A DNA stretch of 32,352 bases, taken from NCBI GenBank assembly GCA_900316505.1, contig ONDH01000033.1, positions 1-32,352 of the forward strand, written 5' to 3'. Origin of the DNA: an uncultured Prevotellaceae bacterium (lineage in GTDB: Bacteria; Bacteroidota; Bacteroidia; Bacteroidales; Bacteroidaceae). The notes under the pieces are model-generated. The model did not search any database, was not told the origin of the DNA, and saw only the letters and a program-made list of their open reading frames with translations. Within the stretch, counting starts at the first letter, position 1; the number at the start of each line of letters is the position of its first letter. Below, piece after piece: positions 16,933 to 25,364 of the stretch. The position numbers were made by a program, and so were the translations under genes.

Positions 16933-16940
16933 CAAAGGTA
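16933..16940 (-). promoter_or_regulatory. Probable -7 box of the fusion-gene operon
   Basis: CAAAGGTA on the plus strand is TACCTTTG on the minus strand, followed outward by GGAAAAAG. It points toward the nucleotidyltransferase fusion gene, which begins 296 bases away, giving an unusually long leader that contains the ACGAATTTT repeats. Confidence 0.55.
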
Positions 16941-16945
16941 GGAAA

Positions 16946-17051
16946 AAGTTTAGAGTTTAGAGTTTACAGCGTTAAGTTTTTTATCATCCGACGCGTTTTT
17001 TCATCTTGCAATACAATTTACTCCAAACTCTAAACCCTAAACTCTAAACTT
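16946..17051. repeat. Inverted GTTTAGAG heptamer arms between divergent promoters
   Basis: AAGTTTAGAGTTTAGAGTTT at 16946-16965 is mirrored by CCAAACTCTAAACCCTAAAC and CTCTAAACTTTTT at 17024-17055. With the flanking TACCTTTG boxes, the two divergent promoters form one inverted repeat of about 30 bases per arm. The loop between holds nothing recognisable. Confidence 0.75.
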
Positions 17052-17056
17052 TTTCG

Positions 17057-17064
17057 TACCTTTG
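17057..17064 (+). promoter_or_regulatory. -7 box of metG
   Basis: TACCTTTG at 17057-17064 lies 26 bases before the metG ATG. The -33 position falls in the heptamer repeat and has no clear TTTG. Confidence 0.7.
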
Positions 17065-17090
17065 CACCCAAATTACAATCAATCATCAAC

Positions 17091-19157
17091 ATGGAACAGA
17101 AAAACTTCAAGAGAACTACCGTAACGGCAGCACTGCCATATGCCAATGGTCCTGTACACATCGGACACTTGGCTGGTGTGTATGTGCCAGCCGACATATA
17201 TGCACGTTACCTGCGTTTGAAAGGACGTGACGTTTTGTTTGTGTGTGGAAGCGACGAACATGGAGTGCCCGTGACCATCCGTGCCAAGAAGGAGGGGTGC
17301 ACCGTGCAGGATGTGGTGGACCGCTATCACAGCATCATCAAGAAGTCTTTTGCCGACTTCGGCATCAGCTTCGACATCTACAGCCGCACCACCAGCAAGA
17401 CACACCACCAGTTTGCCGCCGACTTCTTCAAGAAGCTCTATGACGAAGGCAAATTCGTGGAAATCACCTCCGAGCAGTTCTACGACGAGGAGACCAAGCA
17501 GTTCCTCACCGACCGCAACATCAAGGGTGAGTGCCCACGCTGCCATGCAGAGGGTGCTTACGGCGACCAGTGCGAGAAGTGCGGCGCAACGCTTTCTCCT
17601 GAAGAGCTCATCAACCCCGTCAATGCCATCAACGGCAACCCATTGGTGAAGAAAGCCACGAAACACTGGTACCTGCCATTGGAGCAGTATCAGGAGTGGC
17701 TGGAGGAGTGGATTCTGAAAGGACACCCCGAATGGCGCAGCAACGTGTATGGTCAGTGCAAAAGTTGGTTGGATGGCGGTTTGAAGCCACGTGCCGTGAC
17801 GCGTGACCTCGATTGGGGCATCCCCGTTCCAGTGGAAGGCGCTGAAGGCAAAGTGCTCTATGTGTGGTTTGATGCCCCCATCGGCTACATCAGCAACACG
17901 AAGGAACTCTGTGAGAAGGAGCCCGAGAAATGGGGCACTTGGCAGAAATGGTGGCAGGATGAGGAGACACGTCTCATCCACTTCATCGGCAAGGACAACA
18001 TTGTCTTCCACTGCATCGTCTTCCCATCAATGCTGAAAGGACATGGCGACTACATCTTGCCCGACAATGTGCCTGCCAACGAGTTCCTCAACCTCGAAGG
18101 CAACAAGATTTCAACATCAAAAAACTACGCCGTTTGGCTCAACGAATATCTGGAGGAACTGCCCAACCGTCAGGACGAACTGCGCTATGTGCTCACCGCC
18201 AATGCGCCCGAAACGAAGGATAACGACTTCACGTGGGCAGACTTCCAAGCACGCTGCAACAACGAACTGGTGGCTGTGTATGGCAACTTCGTGAACCGCG
18301 CTTTGCAACTCACCCAGAAATACTACGACGGCATCGTGCCCGAATGTGGAGAACTGACCGAGAGCGACAAGGCAACACTGGCTGAGTTTGCCTCCGTGAA
18401 AGACAATGTGGAGAAACTCATCGAGGGCTTCAAGTTCCGCGAGGCTCAGAAGGAGGCGATGAACCTCGCCCGCATCGGCAACAAGTACATTGCCGACGAA
18501 GAGCCTTGGAAGGTCATCAAGACCGACCCTGAACGTGTGAAGACCATCATCTACATCTCTCTGCAACTCACAGCCAATCTCGCCATTGCGTTTGAGCCAT
18601 TCCTTCCCTTCTCATCAGCAAAACTCCGCGAGATGATTAACATGGAGAGCCTGAACTGGGAAGACCTTGGCAAGACCAACCTTCTGCCTGCTGGCAAGCA
18701 ACTCGGAAAACCAAGTCTGCTCTTCTCAAAGATTGAGGATGACACCATCAAGTTCCAAACCGATAAACTCGAAGCCACCATCAAGGCGAACGAGGCTGCC
18801 AATGCCGAAGTGGCTCCCGTGAAGGAAACCGTGGCTTTCGACGATTTCACCAAACTCGACATCCGTGTAGCCACCGTGCTGGAATGTGAGCGTGTGCCCA
18901 AGATGAAGAAGCTGCTCAAGTTCAAGCTGGACGACGGCTCTCCGAAGGGACGCACCATCGTCAGCGGCATCGCGCAATGGTATGAGCCTGAGCAGCTCGT
19001 GGGCAAGCAGGTGCTCTTCATCGCCAATCTGGCTCCTCGCGAGTTCAAGAACGGACTGGTCAGCGAGGGCATGATTCTCTCAGCAGAGAACTACGACGGC
19101 AGCATCAGCGTGACCACCGTGGAGAAGCCCGTGAAGGGCGGCAGTCAGGTGTGCTGA
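17091..19157 (+). CDS. metG: Methionyl-tRNA synthetase
   Basis: A 688-residue class I aminoacyl-tRNA synthetase charging tRNA-Met. The HIGH motif is HIGH at residues 23-26 ([11 protein letters not shown]). The KMSKS loop reads KISTSKN at about residue 339, a common MetG variant. A four-cysteine zinc knuckle is present ([18 protein letters not shown]). After the anticodon-binding helical domain, the last ~110 residues form an EMAP/Trbp111-type tRNA-binding domain ([16 protein letters not shown], ending KGGSQVC), as in the long dimeric MetG type. It is a single-gene unit with its own promoter and terminator. Confidence 0.97.
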   Translation: MEQKNFKRTTVTAALPYANGPVHIGHLAGVYVPADIYARYLRLKGRDVLFVCGSDEHGVPVTIRAKKEGCTVQDVVDRYHSIIKKSFADFGISFDIYSRTTSKTHHQFAADFFKKLYDEGKFVEITSEQFYDEETKQFLTDRNIKGECPRCHAEGAYGDQCEKCGATLSPEELINPVNAINGNPLVKKATKHWYLPLEQYQEWLEEWILKGHPEWRSNVYGQCKSWLDGGLKPRAVTRDLDWGIPVPVEGAEGKVLYVWFDAPIGYISNTKELCEKEPEKWGTWQKWWQDEETRLIHFIGKDNIVFHCIVFPSMLKGHGDYILPDNVPANEFLNLEGNKISTSKNYAVWLNEYLEELPNRQDELRYVLTANAPETKDNDFTWADFQARCNNELVAVYGNFVNRALQLTQKYYDGIVPECGELTESDKATLAEFASVKDNVEKLIEGFKFREAQKEAMNLARIGNKYIADEEPWKVIKTDPERVKTIIYISLQLTANLAIAFEPFLPFSSAKLREMINMESLNWEDLGKTNLLPAGKQLGKPSLLFSKIEDDTIKFQTDKLEATIKANEAANAEVAPVKETVAFDDFTKLDIRVATVLECERVPKMKKLLKFKLDDGSPKGRTIVSGIAQWYEPEQLVGKQVLFIANLAPREFKNGLVSEGMILSAENYDGSISVTTVEKPVKGGSQVC

Positions 19158-19189
19158 TTTGCTTTTTGAGGCGGGGGAACCATCTGTGT

Positions 19190-19231
19190 AAAAGGCGTCT
19201 TGTTCAAATTGACGAACAGGACGCCTTTTGT
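19190..19231 (+). terminator. Terminator after metG
   Basis: AAAAGGCGTCTTGTTC (19190-19205) pairs with GAACAGGACGCCTTTT (19214-19229) around an 8-base loop with one G-U pair, followed by G then TTTTG. The 75 bases from there to the next gene end hold nothing recognised. Confidence 0.88.
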
Positions 19232-19306
19232 TTTGCCAGCATCGCCCTCGCGGTAGCCCATTTGACTCCGTGGGACTGAGGGTTCTTAATAATCCATTCT
19301 TTGGCT

Positions 19307-20593
19307 CTACGCAAAGAAGAAGTACGCCACGGCGATGGCGGCAAGGATGCCTCCCAAGTCTGCCAAGAGTCCACAGGTGACTGCATGACGGGTGTGGCGA
19401 ATGCCGACAGAGCCGAAATAGACGGCAAGGATGTAGAAGGTGGTGTCGGTGGAGCCTTGGAAGATGCAGGCAAGACGACCGGCAAAGGAGTCGGCGCCGT
19501 AGGTGGTCATGGCATCGACCATCATGCCACGTGCGCCTGAACCTGAGAGGGGCTTCATCAAGGCGGTGGGCAGGGCTGCCACGAAGTCGGTGTTGCCGCC
19601 ACAGAGTTCGACAAGCCAGTTGATGCCGCTGATGAGAATGTCCATGCCACCGCTGGCTCTGAAGACGCCAATGGCTACGAGGATGGCTACAAGATAGGGA
19701 ATGACACGGATGGCTGTGGTGAACCCGTCTTTGGCGCCTTCGATGAACGCTTCATACACGTTCACTCTCTTCACCATGCCAGCGATGATGAAGGAGAGAA
19801 TGATGCCGAAGAGGATGATGTTGGCAACGAGTGTGCTCACCGTGTCCATCGTCTCTTTCTCCATCTGCGAGAAGCCCCAAATGGTGGCTGCCACCAACAG
19901 GCACATGCCGCCAAGTACGCCCAAGAGGACGGGCTGCAGAAGGTTGATGCGCTGGTAGATGCTGACGATGATGATGCCCACCAAGGTGGCGACGAAGGTG
20001 GCTAAGAGGATGGGCACAAAGACGTCGGTGGGTTGTGCTGCTCCCAGCTGGGCACGATAGACCATGATGGAGACGGGAATGATGGTGAGTCCTGATGTGT
20101 TTAGCACCAAAAACATGATCATGGGGTTGGTGGCTGTCGCGTTTCGCTCGGTTTCCTGTTCTGCTGTCCATCCATGCGATTCTCTCAACTGACGGTTTTT
20201 CTCCACGTTCAGCTCCTGCATGCTCTCCATGGCTTTCAAGCCTAAGGGTGTGGCAGCATTGTCCAATCCGAGCATGTTGGCTGCGATGTTCATGAAGATG
20301 TGACCTGTAGCGGGATGACCTTTAGGAATGTCAGGGAAAAGCCGTGTGAAGAGCGGGCTCAGCATACGTGACAGCACATTGACAACACCACCCTTCTCTC
20401 CTATTTTCATGATACCCATCCATAGGGAGAGGACTCCTGTAAGCCCGATGGATATCTCGAAGGCTGTCTTTGCGTTCTCGAATGTGGAACCTACGATGTC
20501 GGCAAATACGCCTGTATTGCCAATGAAGCACTGGATAATGGCGCACAGGGCTGCCAAAAGGAAAAATGCAATCCAAATGTAGTTGAGTACCAT
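19307..20593 (-). CDS. Fused SpmA/SpmB-like nucleoside-recognition (Gate) membrane protein
   Basis: A 428-residue membrane protein equal to SpmA joined to SpmB. The first half has the SpmA signature (ATGHIFMNIAANMLGLDNAA then TPLGLKAMESMQELN); the second half has the SpmB signature (TALMKPLSGSGARGMMVDAM, then FQGSTDTTFYILAVYFGSVG). Both halves are Gate-type domains with paired helices. In Bacillus SpmA and SpmB act in spore-core dehydration, but this organism type does not sporulate, so the real role is probably transport of a small solute; it is not known. The start at 20593 (MVLNYIWIAFFLLAALCAII) gives an immediate membrane helix; the frame continues upstream only through repeat-derived sequence. 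The stop of the BASS gene lies 107 bases upstream in the same direction. Confidence 0.88.
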   Translation of the reverse strand: MVLNYIWIAFFLLAALCAIIQCFIGNTGVFADIVGSTFENAKTAFEISIGLTGVLSLWMGIMKIGEKGGVVNVLSRMLSPLFTRLFPDIPKGHPATGHIFMNIAANMLGLDNAATPLGLKAMESMQELNVEKNRQLRESHGWTAEQETERNATATNPMIMFLVLNTSGLTIIPVSIMVYRAQLGAAQPTDVFVPILLATFVATLVGIIIVSIYQRINLLQPVLLGVLGGMCLLVAATIWGFSQMEKETMDTVSTLVANIILFGIILSFIIAGMVKRVNVYEAFIEGAKDGFTTAIRVIPYLVAILVAIGVFRASGGMDILISGINWLVELCGGNTDFVAALPTALMKPLSGSGARGMMVDAMTTYGADSFAGRLACIFQGSTDTTFYILAVYFGSVGIRHTRHAVTCGLLADLGGILAAIAVAYFFFA

Positions 20594-20595
20594 AA

Positions 20596-20699
20596 GTTGG
20601 GAGTTAGGAGTTAGGAGTTTAGGGTTGAGGGTTAAGAGTTTAGAGTTAAGAGTTGACAGTTGACAGACGCATCGTACATCGTACATCATCCATCGTACA
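20596..20699. repeat. Heptamer run plus CATCGTACAT-type repeats
   Basis: From 20596 to 20660 the plus strand repeats GGGAGTTAGGAGTTAGGAG and TTTAGAGTTAAGAGTTGACA units. From 20670 to 20703 it repeats ACATCGTACATCATCCATCG-type units. The whole spacer between the two minus-strand genes is therefore repetitive and contains no promoter I can see. Confidence 0.7.
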
Positions 20700-21686
20700 T
20701 CATCCATGCTTGTCTCTGTTGGCAAAGATGTTTGCCAGTATGGTGCCGCTGATGCTGTGCCATGCGCATGAGATGGCACAGGGCACCACTGCCATCGGGT
20801 TGGTTGCCACAAAGAATGTCATGGCGAGGTTGGTGCCCAACCCTGCATTCTGCATGCCCACCTCGATGGAGAGGGTACGTTTCTTGGCAACGGAGAACCC
20901 GCACATCCTGCCCACTGAATAGCCAAGCACATAACCAATCGTGTTGTGGCAGAAGACCATGCCGAAGGTGAGGAGGAAGAGCACGATGCCGTTTTCCACC
21001 AATGGGTCGTGAACCGTGGTGACCACGCCACCGACTATGCATGCCAAACATGCCACCGACACACCTGGCATACAACCTTGTATCTTCTTGAACACCTCTT
21101 TGTGCCCCAACCACACATTCAGGAAGAAACCGATGGCGATGGGGATGATGGTCACAATGAGTATTTGCTGGAACATGCCCCACGCATCTACATCCACACG
21201 TTCACCTGCCAGCCACAACACCAGCAGGGGGGTGAGCACGGGAGCCAACAGAGTGGAAGCGCATGTCATGCCTACGGAGTATGCCACATCGCCCTTGCAG
21301 AGGAACGACATGATGTTGCTCGACACACCGCCTGGACAGCAGCCCACGAGAATGATGCCAATGGCCATTGCCGTGCTGTAAGGGGCAAATGCAGGCACCT
21401 GACTGAACAGCCAGGACAGCGAGAATGCCACCAACGGCATGATGGTGAACTGCGCCATCGCTCCTATCAGAATGTCAAACGGACGTTTCGCCAACAATTT
21501 GAAGTCTTCGGGAGTCAATGTCAGCCCCATCGTCAGCATGATAATACCGAGAATCACGGTTTGCGTGTTGCCTTTCACCCATTCAAAAAGCACGGGGAAA
21601 AAGAACGTGACAACTGCCGTGAGAATGACAAAGAGGCTTGCCTTCCCACTGAGCACGTCACTGATAGTCTTAAATATCCGATACAT
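20700..21686 (-). CDS. Bile acid:sodium symporter (BASS) family transporter
   Basis: A 328-residue inner-membrane protein with about ten helices. Family signatures are clear: MLTMGLTLTPEDF after helix 2, GCCPGGVSSNIMSFLCKGD in the first crossover region and EVGMQNAGLGTNLAMTFF in the second. These are the sodium- and substrate-binding broken helices of the BASS fold. Bacterial members move organic acids such as pantoate, pyruvate or bile acids with sodium; the substrate here cannot be assigned. It has its own promoter (21744-21713) and may be co-transcribed with the SpmAB-like gene downstream. Confidence 0.9.
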   Translation of the reverse strand: MYRIFKTISDVLSGKASLFVILTAVVTFFFPVLFEWVKGNTQTVILGIIMLTMGLTLTPEDFKLLAKRPFDILIGAMAQFTIMPLVAFSLSWLFSQVPAFAPYSTAMAIGIILVGCCPGGVSSNIMSFLCKGDVAYSVGMTCASTLLAPVLTPLLVLWLAGERVDVDAWGMFQQILIVTIIPIAIGFFLNVWLGHKEVFKKIQGCMPGVSVACLACIVGGVVTTVHDPLVENGIVLFLLTFGMVFCHNTIGYVLGYSVGRMCGFSVAKKRTLSIEVGMQNAGLGTNLAMTFFVATNPMAVVPCAISCAWHSISGTILANIFANRDKHG

Positions 21687-21712
21687 TTCTTTCTACGCTT
21701 TCAATTTGTGCA

Positions 21713-21744
21713 CAAAGGTAAGGAAAAAAAATGAAAAAATGAAA
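21713..21744 (-). promoter_or_regulatory. Promoter of the BASS transporter gene
   Basis: Minus-strand TACCTTTG (21720-21713) with TTTC at 21744-21741, 20 bases apart. The ATG is 26 bases further on. Confidence 0.7.
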
Positions 21745-21868
21745 GAATGAAAGAATGAGAAAATGAAAAGGGAATGAGGAATTATTACTTTTTCAACGAA
21801 AAAACACCCTGAATGGCAAATAATTCCTCTTTCATTTTCTCATTCTTTCATTTTTTCATTTTTTTCCT
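21721..21868. repeat. Large inverted repeat of GAAAATGAAAGAATGA units between divergent promoters
   Basis: The left arm (21721-21786) is made of AAAATGAAAGAATGA-type units ending GAGGAATTATT. The right arm (21819-21868) is its reverse complement, starting AATAATTCCTC and ending in TTTTTTCC. Together with the TACCTTTG boxes outside, the divergent BASS and serB promoters form one long imperfect palindrome. The ~30-base centre holds nothing recognised. Confidence 0.8.
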
Positions 21869-21876
21869 TACCTTTG
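21846..21876 (+). promoter_or_regulatory. Promoter of serB
   Basis: TTTC at 21846-21849 and TACCTTTG at 21869-21876, 19 bases apart, inside the right arm of the inverted repeat. The serB ATG follows 25 bases later. Confidence 0.7.
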
Positions 21877-21901
21877 CAACAGAAAGCTAAATCTATGTAA
21901 T

Positions 21902-23179
21902 ATGGGAAAAGAACAATCTTTGGAAGTGATGGGCGAAAAGTCCAGAGGCAGTGAGGGAGAAGAATTGATGCTGCTGCGCATTACTGGCGAAGACCGCCCT
22001 GGGCTGACAGCCAGTATCATGGACATTCTTTCGCGGCACGATGTGGACATTCAGGACATCGGACAGGCCGACATCCATTCCACCCTGTCGCTGGGCATCC
22101 TGATCAAGGTGAGAGATGACAGGTCGGGCTATGTGATGAAGGAGCTGTTGTTCAAGGCGAACGAGCTTGGAGTGAACATAGGGTTTGCTCCCGTGACGAT
22201 GGAAGAGTATGAAGCGTGGGTGGCTCGTCAAGGCAAGAACCGCTACATCCTGACAGTGTTGGGAAGAAGGCTCAAGGCAAGACAGATTGAGGCGGTGAGT
22301 CGGCTGATTGCGGAACAAGGACTGAACATCGACGGCATCAAGCGCCTATCTGGGCGTGCGAGCATTCTGCATCCGAAGGAGAAGACGAGGGCATGCATCC
22401 AGTTTTCGGTACGAGGCACACCCAAAGACAGGGAGGCGTTGCACGGAGCACTGTTGCAGATGTCGGGCGAAATGGAGATTGATGGTTCTTTCCAGACAGA
22501 TAACATGTACCGCAGAATGCGGCGACTGATTTGTTTCGACATGGATTCGACACTAATTCAGACGGAGGTGATTGATGAATTGGCAAGAAGAAACGGGGTG
22601 TATGAGCAGGTGGCTGCCATCACGGAGCGTGCCATGAGGGGTGAGATTGACTTCAAGGAGAGCTTCACGGAACGGTGCAGGCTACTGAAGGGACTGGACG
22701 TGAGTGTGATGAGGGAAATTGCAGAGAACCTGCCCTTTACGGAGGGTGTGGACAGACTGATGTATGTGCTGAAGAAATATGGTTACAAGATTGCCATCCT
22801 CAGTGGTGGATTCACCTTCTTCGGCGAATACATCCAAAAGAAATATGGTATTGATTATGTGTATGCCAACGAACTGGAGATAGACGAGACAGGGCATCTG
22901 ACAGGCAACTATGTGGGAGAGATTGTGGATGGCAAGCGGAAAGCGGAGTTGCTGAAACTGATTGCGCAGGTGGAGAAAGTGGATTTGCAGCAGACCATCG
23001 CTGTAGGTGATGGAGCAAATGACCTGCCCATGCTTTCCCAAGCAGGTTTGGGCATTGCCTTCCATGCAAAACCTCGTGTGGTGGCGAATGCACAGCAGAG
23101 CATCAACACCATCGGACTGGATGGCGTGCTTTACTTCTTGGGATTCAAGGATTCCTACTTGGACGAGAAAGCGCAATAG
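21902..23179 (+). CDS. serB: Phosphoserine phosphatase with N-terminal ACT domains
   Basis: A 425-residue enzyme for the last step of serine synthesis (phosphoserine to serine). Residues ~22-190 hold two ACT-type ligand-binding domains (LLRITGEDRPGLTASIMDIL; YILTVLGRRLKARQIEAVSR), likely for feedback control by an amino acid. The HAD phosphatase domain has the catalytic DMDST at D213/D215, LSGGFTFF for motif II and GDGANDLPML for motif III. The ATG at 21902 follows a matched promoter. The next gene, a secreted glycanase, begins 58 bases later with no obvious promoter of its own, so some read-through is possible. Confidence 0.95.
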   Translation: MGKEQSLEVMGEKSRGSEGEELMLLRITGEDRPGLTASIMDILSRHDVDIQDIGQADIHSTLSLGILIKVRDDRSGYVMKELLFKANELGVNIGFAPVTMEEYEAWVARQGKNRYILTVLGRRLKARQIEAVSRLIAEQGLNIDGIKRLSGRASILHPKEKTRACIQFSVRGTPKDREALHGALLQMSGEMEIDGSFQTDNMYRRMRRLICFDMDSTLIQTEVIDELARRNGVYEQVAAITERAMRGEIDFKESFTERCRLLKGLDVSVMREIAENLPFTEGVDRLMYVLKKYGYKIAILSGGFTFFGEYIQKKYGIDYVYANELEIDETGHLTGNYVGEIVDGKRKAELLKLIAQVEKVDLQQTIAVGDGANDLPMLSQAGLGIAFHAKPRVVANAQQSINTIGLDGVLYFLGFKDSYLDEKAQ

Positions 23180-23237
23180 CGAGCCCCACGTGGCAGATAA
23201 CTTTCCTATATTTTTTGAAACTCTAACACATACCTAT

Positions 23238-25364
23238 ATGAAAAAGTTTGTTTTACTTTCAGTTTTTAGTTTTTCACTCTTCACTTCTTCTGCACAGACA
23301 GGGGCTGACTATCTGAAAGCAGCACAAAGGGCTGATGTGGAAATCGTTTTTGATTTGTCTGACACTGGCAAGGAATACAAGGTGAATTGGGGCATGGATG
23401 CCGCATGGGATTGGGATTTCAATGTGAAGCGCGGTGTGGCGCATATCGGCAAGGGAAACTTTGCTACAGGACGTGTGTCGTTCCAACCCAATGACCTCGT
23501 GACTGACAATGGCGATGGAACATACTCCCTTACTGACCGTCAGAAAAAGAAGTTGCAGTGGCGTTGCAACCTCATCAAGCTGACAGGCACGACAGAGGTA
23601 AATCTCAACTGCGACCACGAAGCGCTGTTCCGTCCTGCCGACAGCAATGGCAACTATCTGGACACAGACGAGAGAGACTATACGGGCAGGACAAACTATC
23701 GCGGCAAGCCACAGGAGTGGTACAGGCTCATCAAGGCGAGTGTGCAGTATGTGCAGAGTCAAGGACTGAAGGTGGTAAGCGTGTCGCCTTTCAACGAGCC
23801 CGACTTCGTATGGGAACAAGCCATCGACGAGGATCAAGCTAAGCGGGATTTCCTTGCCATCGCCAGACTGATCAAGGCGGATGACTTCTTCAAGGACATC
23901 CGCGTTTGTGGCGGCAACACCTTGAATAATGACAAGGCATGGACTTGGTTCTACTATCTGAGGAACTATTTGGACGAGGGCAACACGCACCAGTTGGCTG
24001 GCTCGTTTGACAACTATGCCAATTTCTTCACCCGATTGAAGAGGGAGGGCAAGGTGGCAACTGCCGACGAGCTGCACAATGTGGGTGAAGCCATCGTGGG
24101 CGTAAACTACGGCATGGAGAATGGCATCTGGTGGGGCTTTGACTCGAAAGCACGCGGTCAGTTCTGCCTCGACTCAAACGAAGGGGTACGGTTGGGGTAT
24201 GGCGAGAACCGTGCAGCGTGGACGTGCGGTGCCGTGTATCGCAACAACACAACCGGTGAGGTGCATGGCTATCTCGGTTCGTCGGAGCGCCAAGCCTCCA
24301 CATCCACTTTTGCTTTTGTCAGCAAGGACAGGGATGTGTATTTCAATGGCGATGGCCCTACAAGAAGATATGTGTTTGAAGTGCCAGGCGGCACAGGCTA
24401 CCAGAAAGGACAAATCAATGCTGAGCGTGTGTTCGACATCACATGGGGCGAAGATGTGGCTCCCAGTGTCATCAATGGCACTTACCTCATCTTGAACCAA
24501 TACAGCGGCAAGGTGCTTACTGGGTATGGAAATGCGAACGTCACCACCTCAAGCCTTCAGTCTTCGGGCACATCGCAACACTGGAAGGTGACTCCTGGAT
24601 ATACCACTGGCGACATATCCAACTGGTTTATTGACAATGTGACCACAGGCAAGAATTCCCACCTGAATGTGCTGAACCTGAACCTTGACGAGGGAGCCAA
24701 CGTCATCTGCTGGTCGGGCGATGGCGATGGCAAGCACTTGCTGGAGGAGCAATGGTATCTGAAGTATGCACAGGATGGTTACTATTACATTATCAGTCGT
24801 CTGTCCAATAAATACCTCTACTGCACGAACACAGCATCGGGTTCAGAGGTGTGCCTGAAAGAGGGACCATCTCCTAAGGCTCGTTCCAAGTCGGCATACC
24901 TTTGGCGTTTCCAGCCCATCGATTCGAAAGCGGAAACCCGAGCTCCTGCTGCACCAACAACCCTCACTGCCCAAGAGCTGGGTGCAGAGGGAATGGAACT
25001 GGCATGGACAGCTCCCGTTGACAATGACGCGCTGACCTACATTGTGCTGCGTGCCGATGTACCCCAGCAGGAGGGTGAAGAACCTGAATACAACACCATT
25101 GCCCGCGGTGTTGCCACCACCTCCTACACCGACAAGACTGCCGAGGAAGGCAAACACTACTATTATAAAGTGAAAGCCGTCGATTATGCTGGCAATCGTT
25201 CGAAGGCGTCCGAGGAACTCGCCACAGGCATTGACGCTCCTGCTGCCGTTATGCAAAGCGGCAAGGAAAGCAACGGTGAACGCTATGACCTGAGCGGCAA
25301 ACCTGCTTCGGACACATCAACGGGCATCATCATACAGGGACAGAAGAAAATCTATGTCAGATAA
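23238..25364 (+). CDS. Secreted GH30-like endoglycanase with ricin-type and FN3 domains
   Basis: A 708-residue secreted enzyme. Signal peptide MKKFVLLSVFSFSLFTSSAQ. Residues ~25-395 resemble a clan GH-A catalytic domain of the GH30 type: SPFNEPDF with the acid/base E187 and a likely nucleophile E278 in TADELHNVGEA, followed by a beta side-domain. The ~90-residue spacing fits GH30. A ricin-type beta-trefoil-like region follows (~405-560: NGTYLILNQYSGKVLTG, QWYLKYAQDGYYYIISR), then an FN3 domain (~575-660: AAPTTLTAQELG). The end (ERYDLSGKPASDTSTGIIIQ) resembles the C-terminal tail of secreted Prevotella proteins. The open frame runs back into serB, but the signal peptide fixes the start at 23238. 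Likely target is a beta-linked plant polysaccharide; the exact one cannot be stated. The next gene begins directly after its stop. Confidence 0.82.
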   Translation: MKKFVLLSVFSFSLFTSSAQTGADYLKAAQRADVEIVFDLSDTGKEYKVNWGMDAAWDWDFNVKRGVAHIGKGNFATGRVSFQPNDLVTDNGDGTYSLTDRQKKKLQWRCNLIKLTGTTEVNLNCDHEALFRPADSNGNYLDTDERDYTGRTNYRGKPQEWYRLIKASVQYVQSQGLKVVSVSPFNEPDFVWEQAIDEDQAKRDFLAIARLIKADDFFKDIRVCGGNTLNNDKAWTWFYYLRNYLDEGNTHQLAGSFDNYANFFTRLKREGKVATADELHNVGEAIVGVNYGMENGIWWGFDSKARGQFCLDSNEGVRLGYGENRAAWTCGAVYRNNTTGEVHGYLGSSERQASTSTFAFVSKDRDVYFNGDGPTRRYVFEVPGGTGYQKGQINAERVFDITWGEDVAPSVINGTYLILNQYSGKVLTGYGNANVTTSSLQSSGTSQHWKVTPGYTTGDISNWFIDNVTTGKNSHLNVLNLNLDEGANVICWSGDGDGKHLLEEQWYLKYAQDGYYYIISRLSNKYLYCTNTASGSEVCLKEGPSPKARSKSAYLWRFQPIDSKAETRAPAAPTTLTAQELGAEGMELAWTAPVDNDALTYIVLRADVPQQEGEEPEYNTIARGVATTSYTDKTAEEGKHYYYKVKAVDYAGNRSKASEELATGIDAPAAVMQSGKESNGERYDLSGKPASDTSTGIIIQGQKKIYVR

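Noticed and set aside
17079..18011. Minus-strand open frame opposite metG (310 codons)
   Set aside because: Antisense shadow of a conserved gene; covers the metG promoter and has no family features.
23007..23237. N-terminal extension of the GH30-like protein overlapping serB
   Set aside because: The extension reads serB in another frame; a signal peptide begins at 23238.
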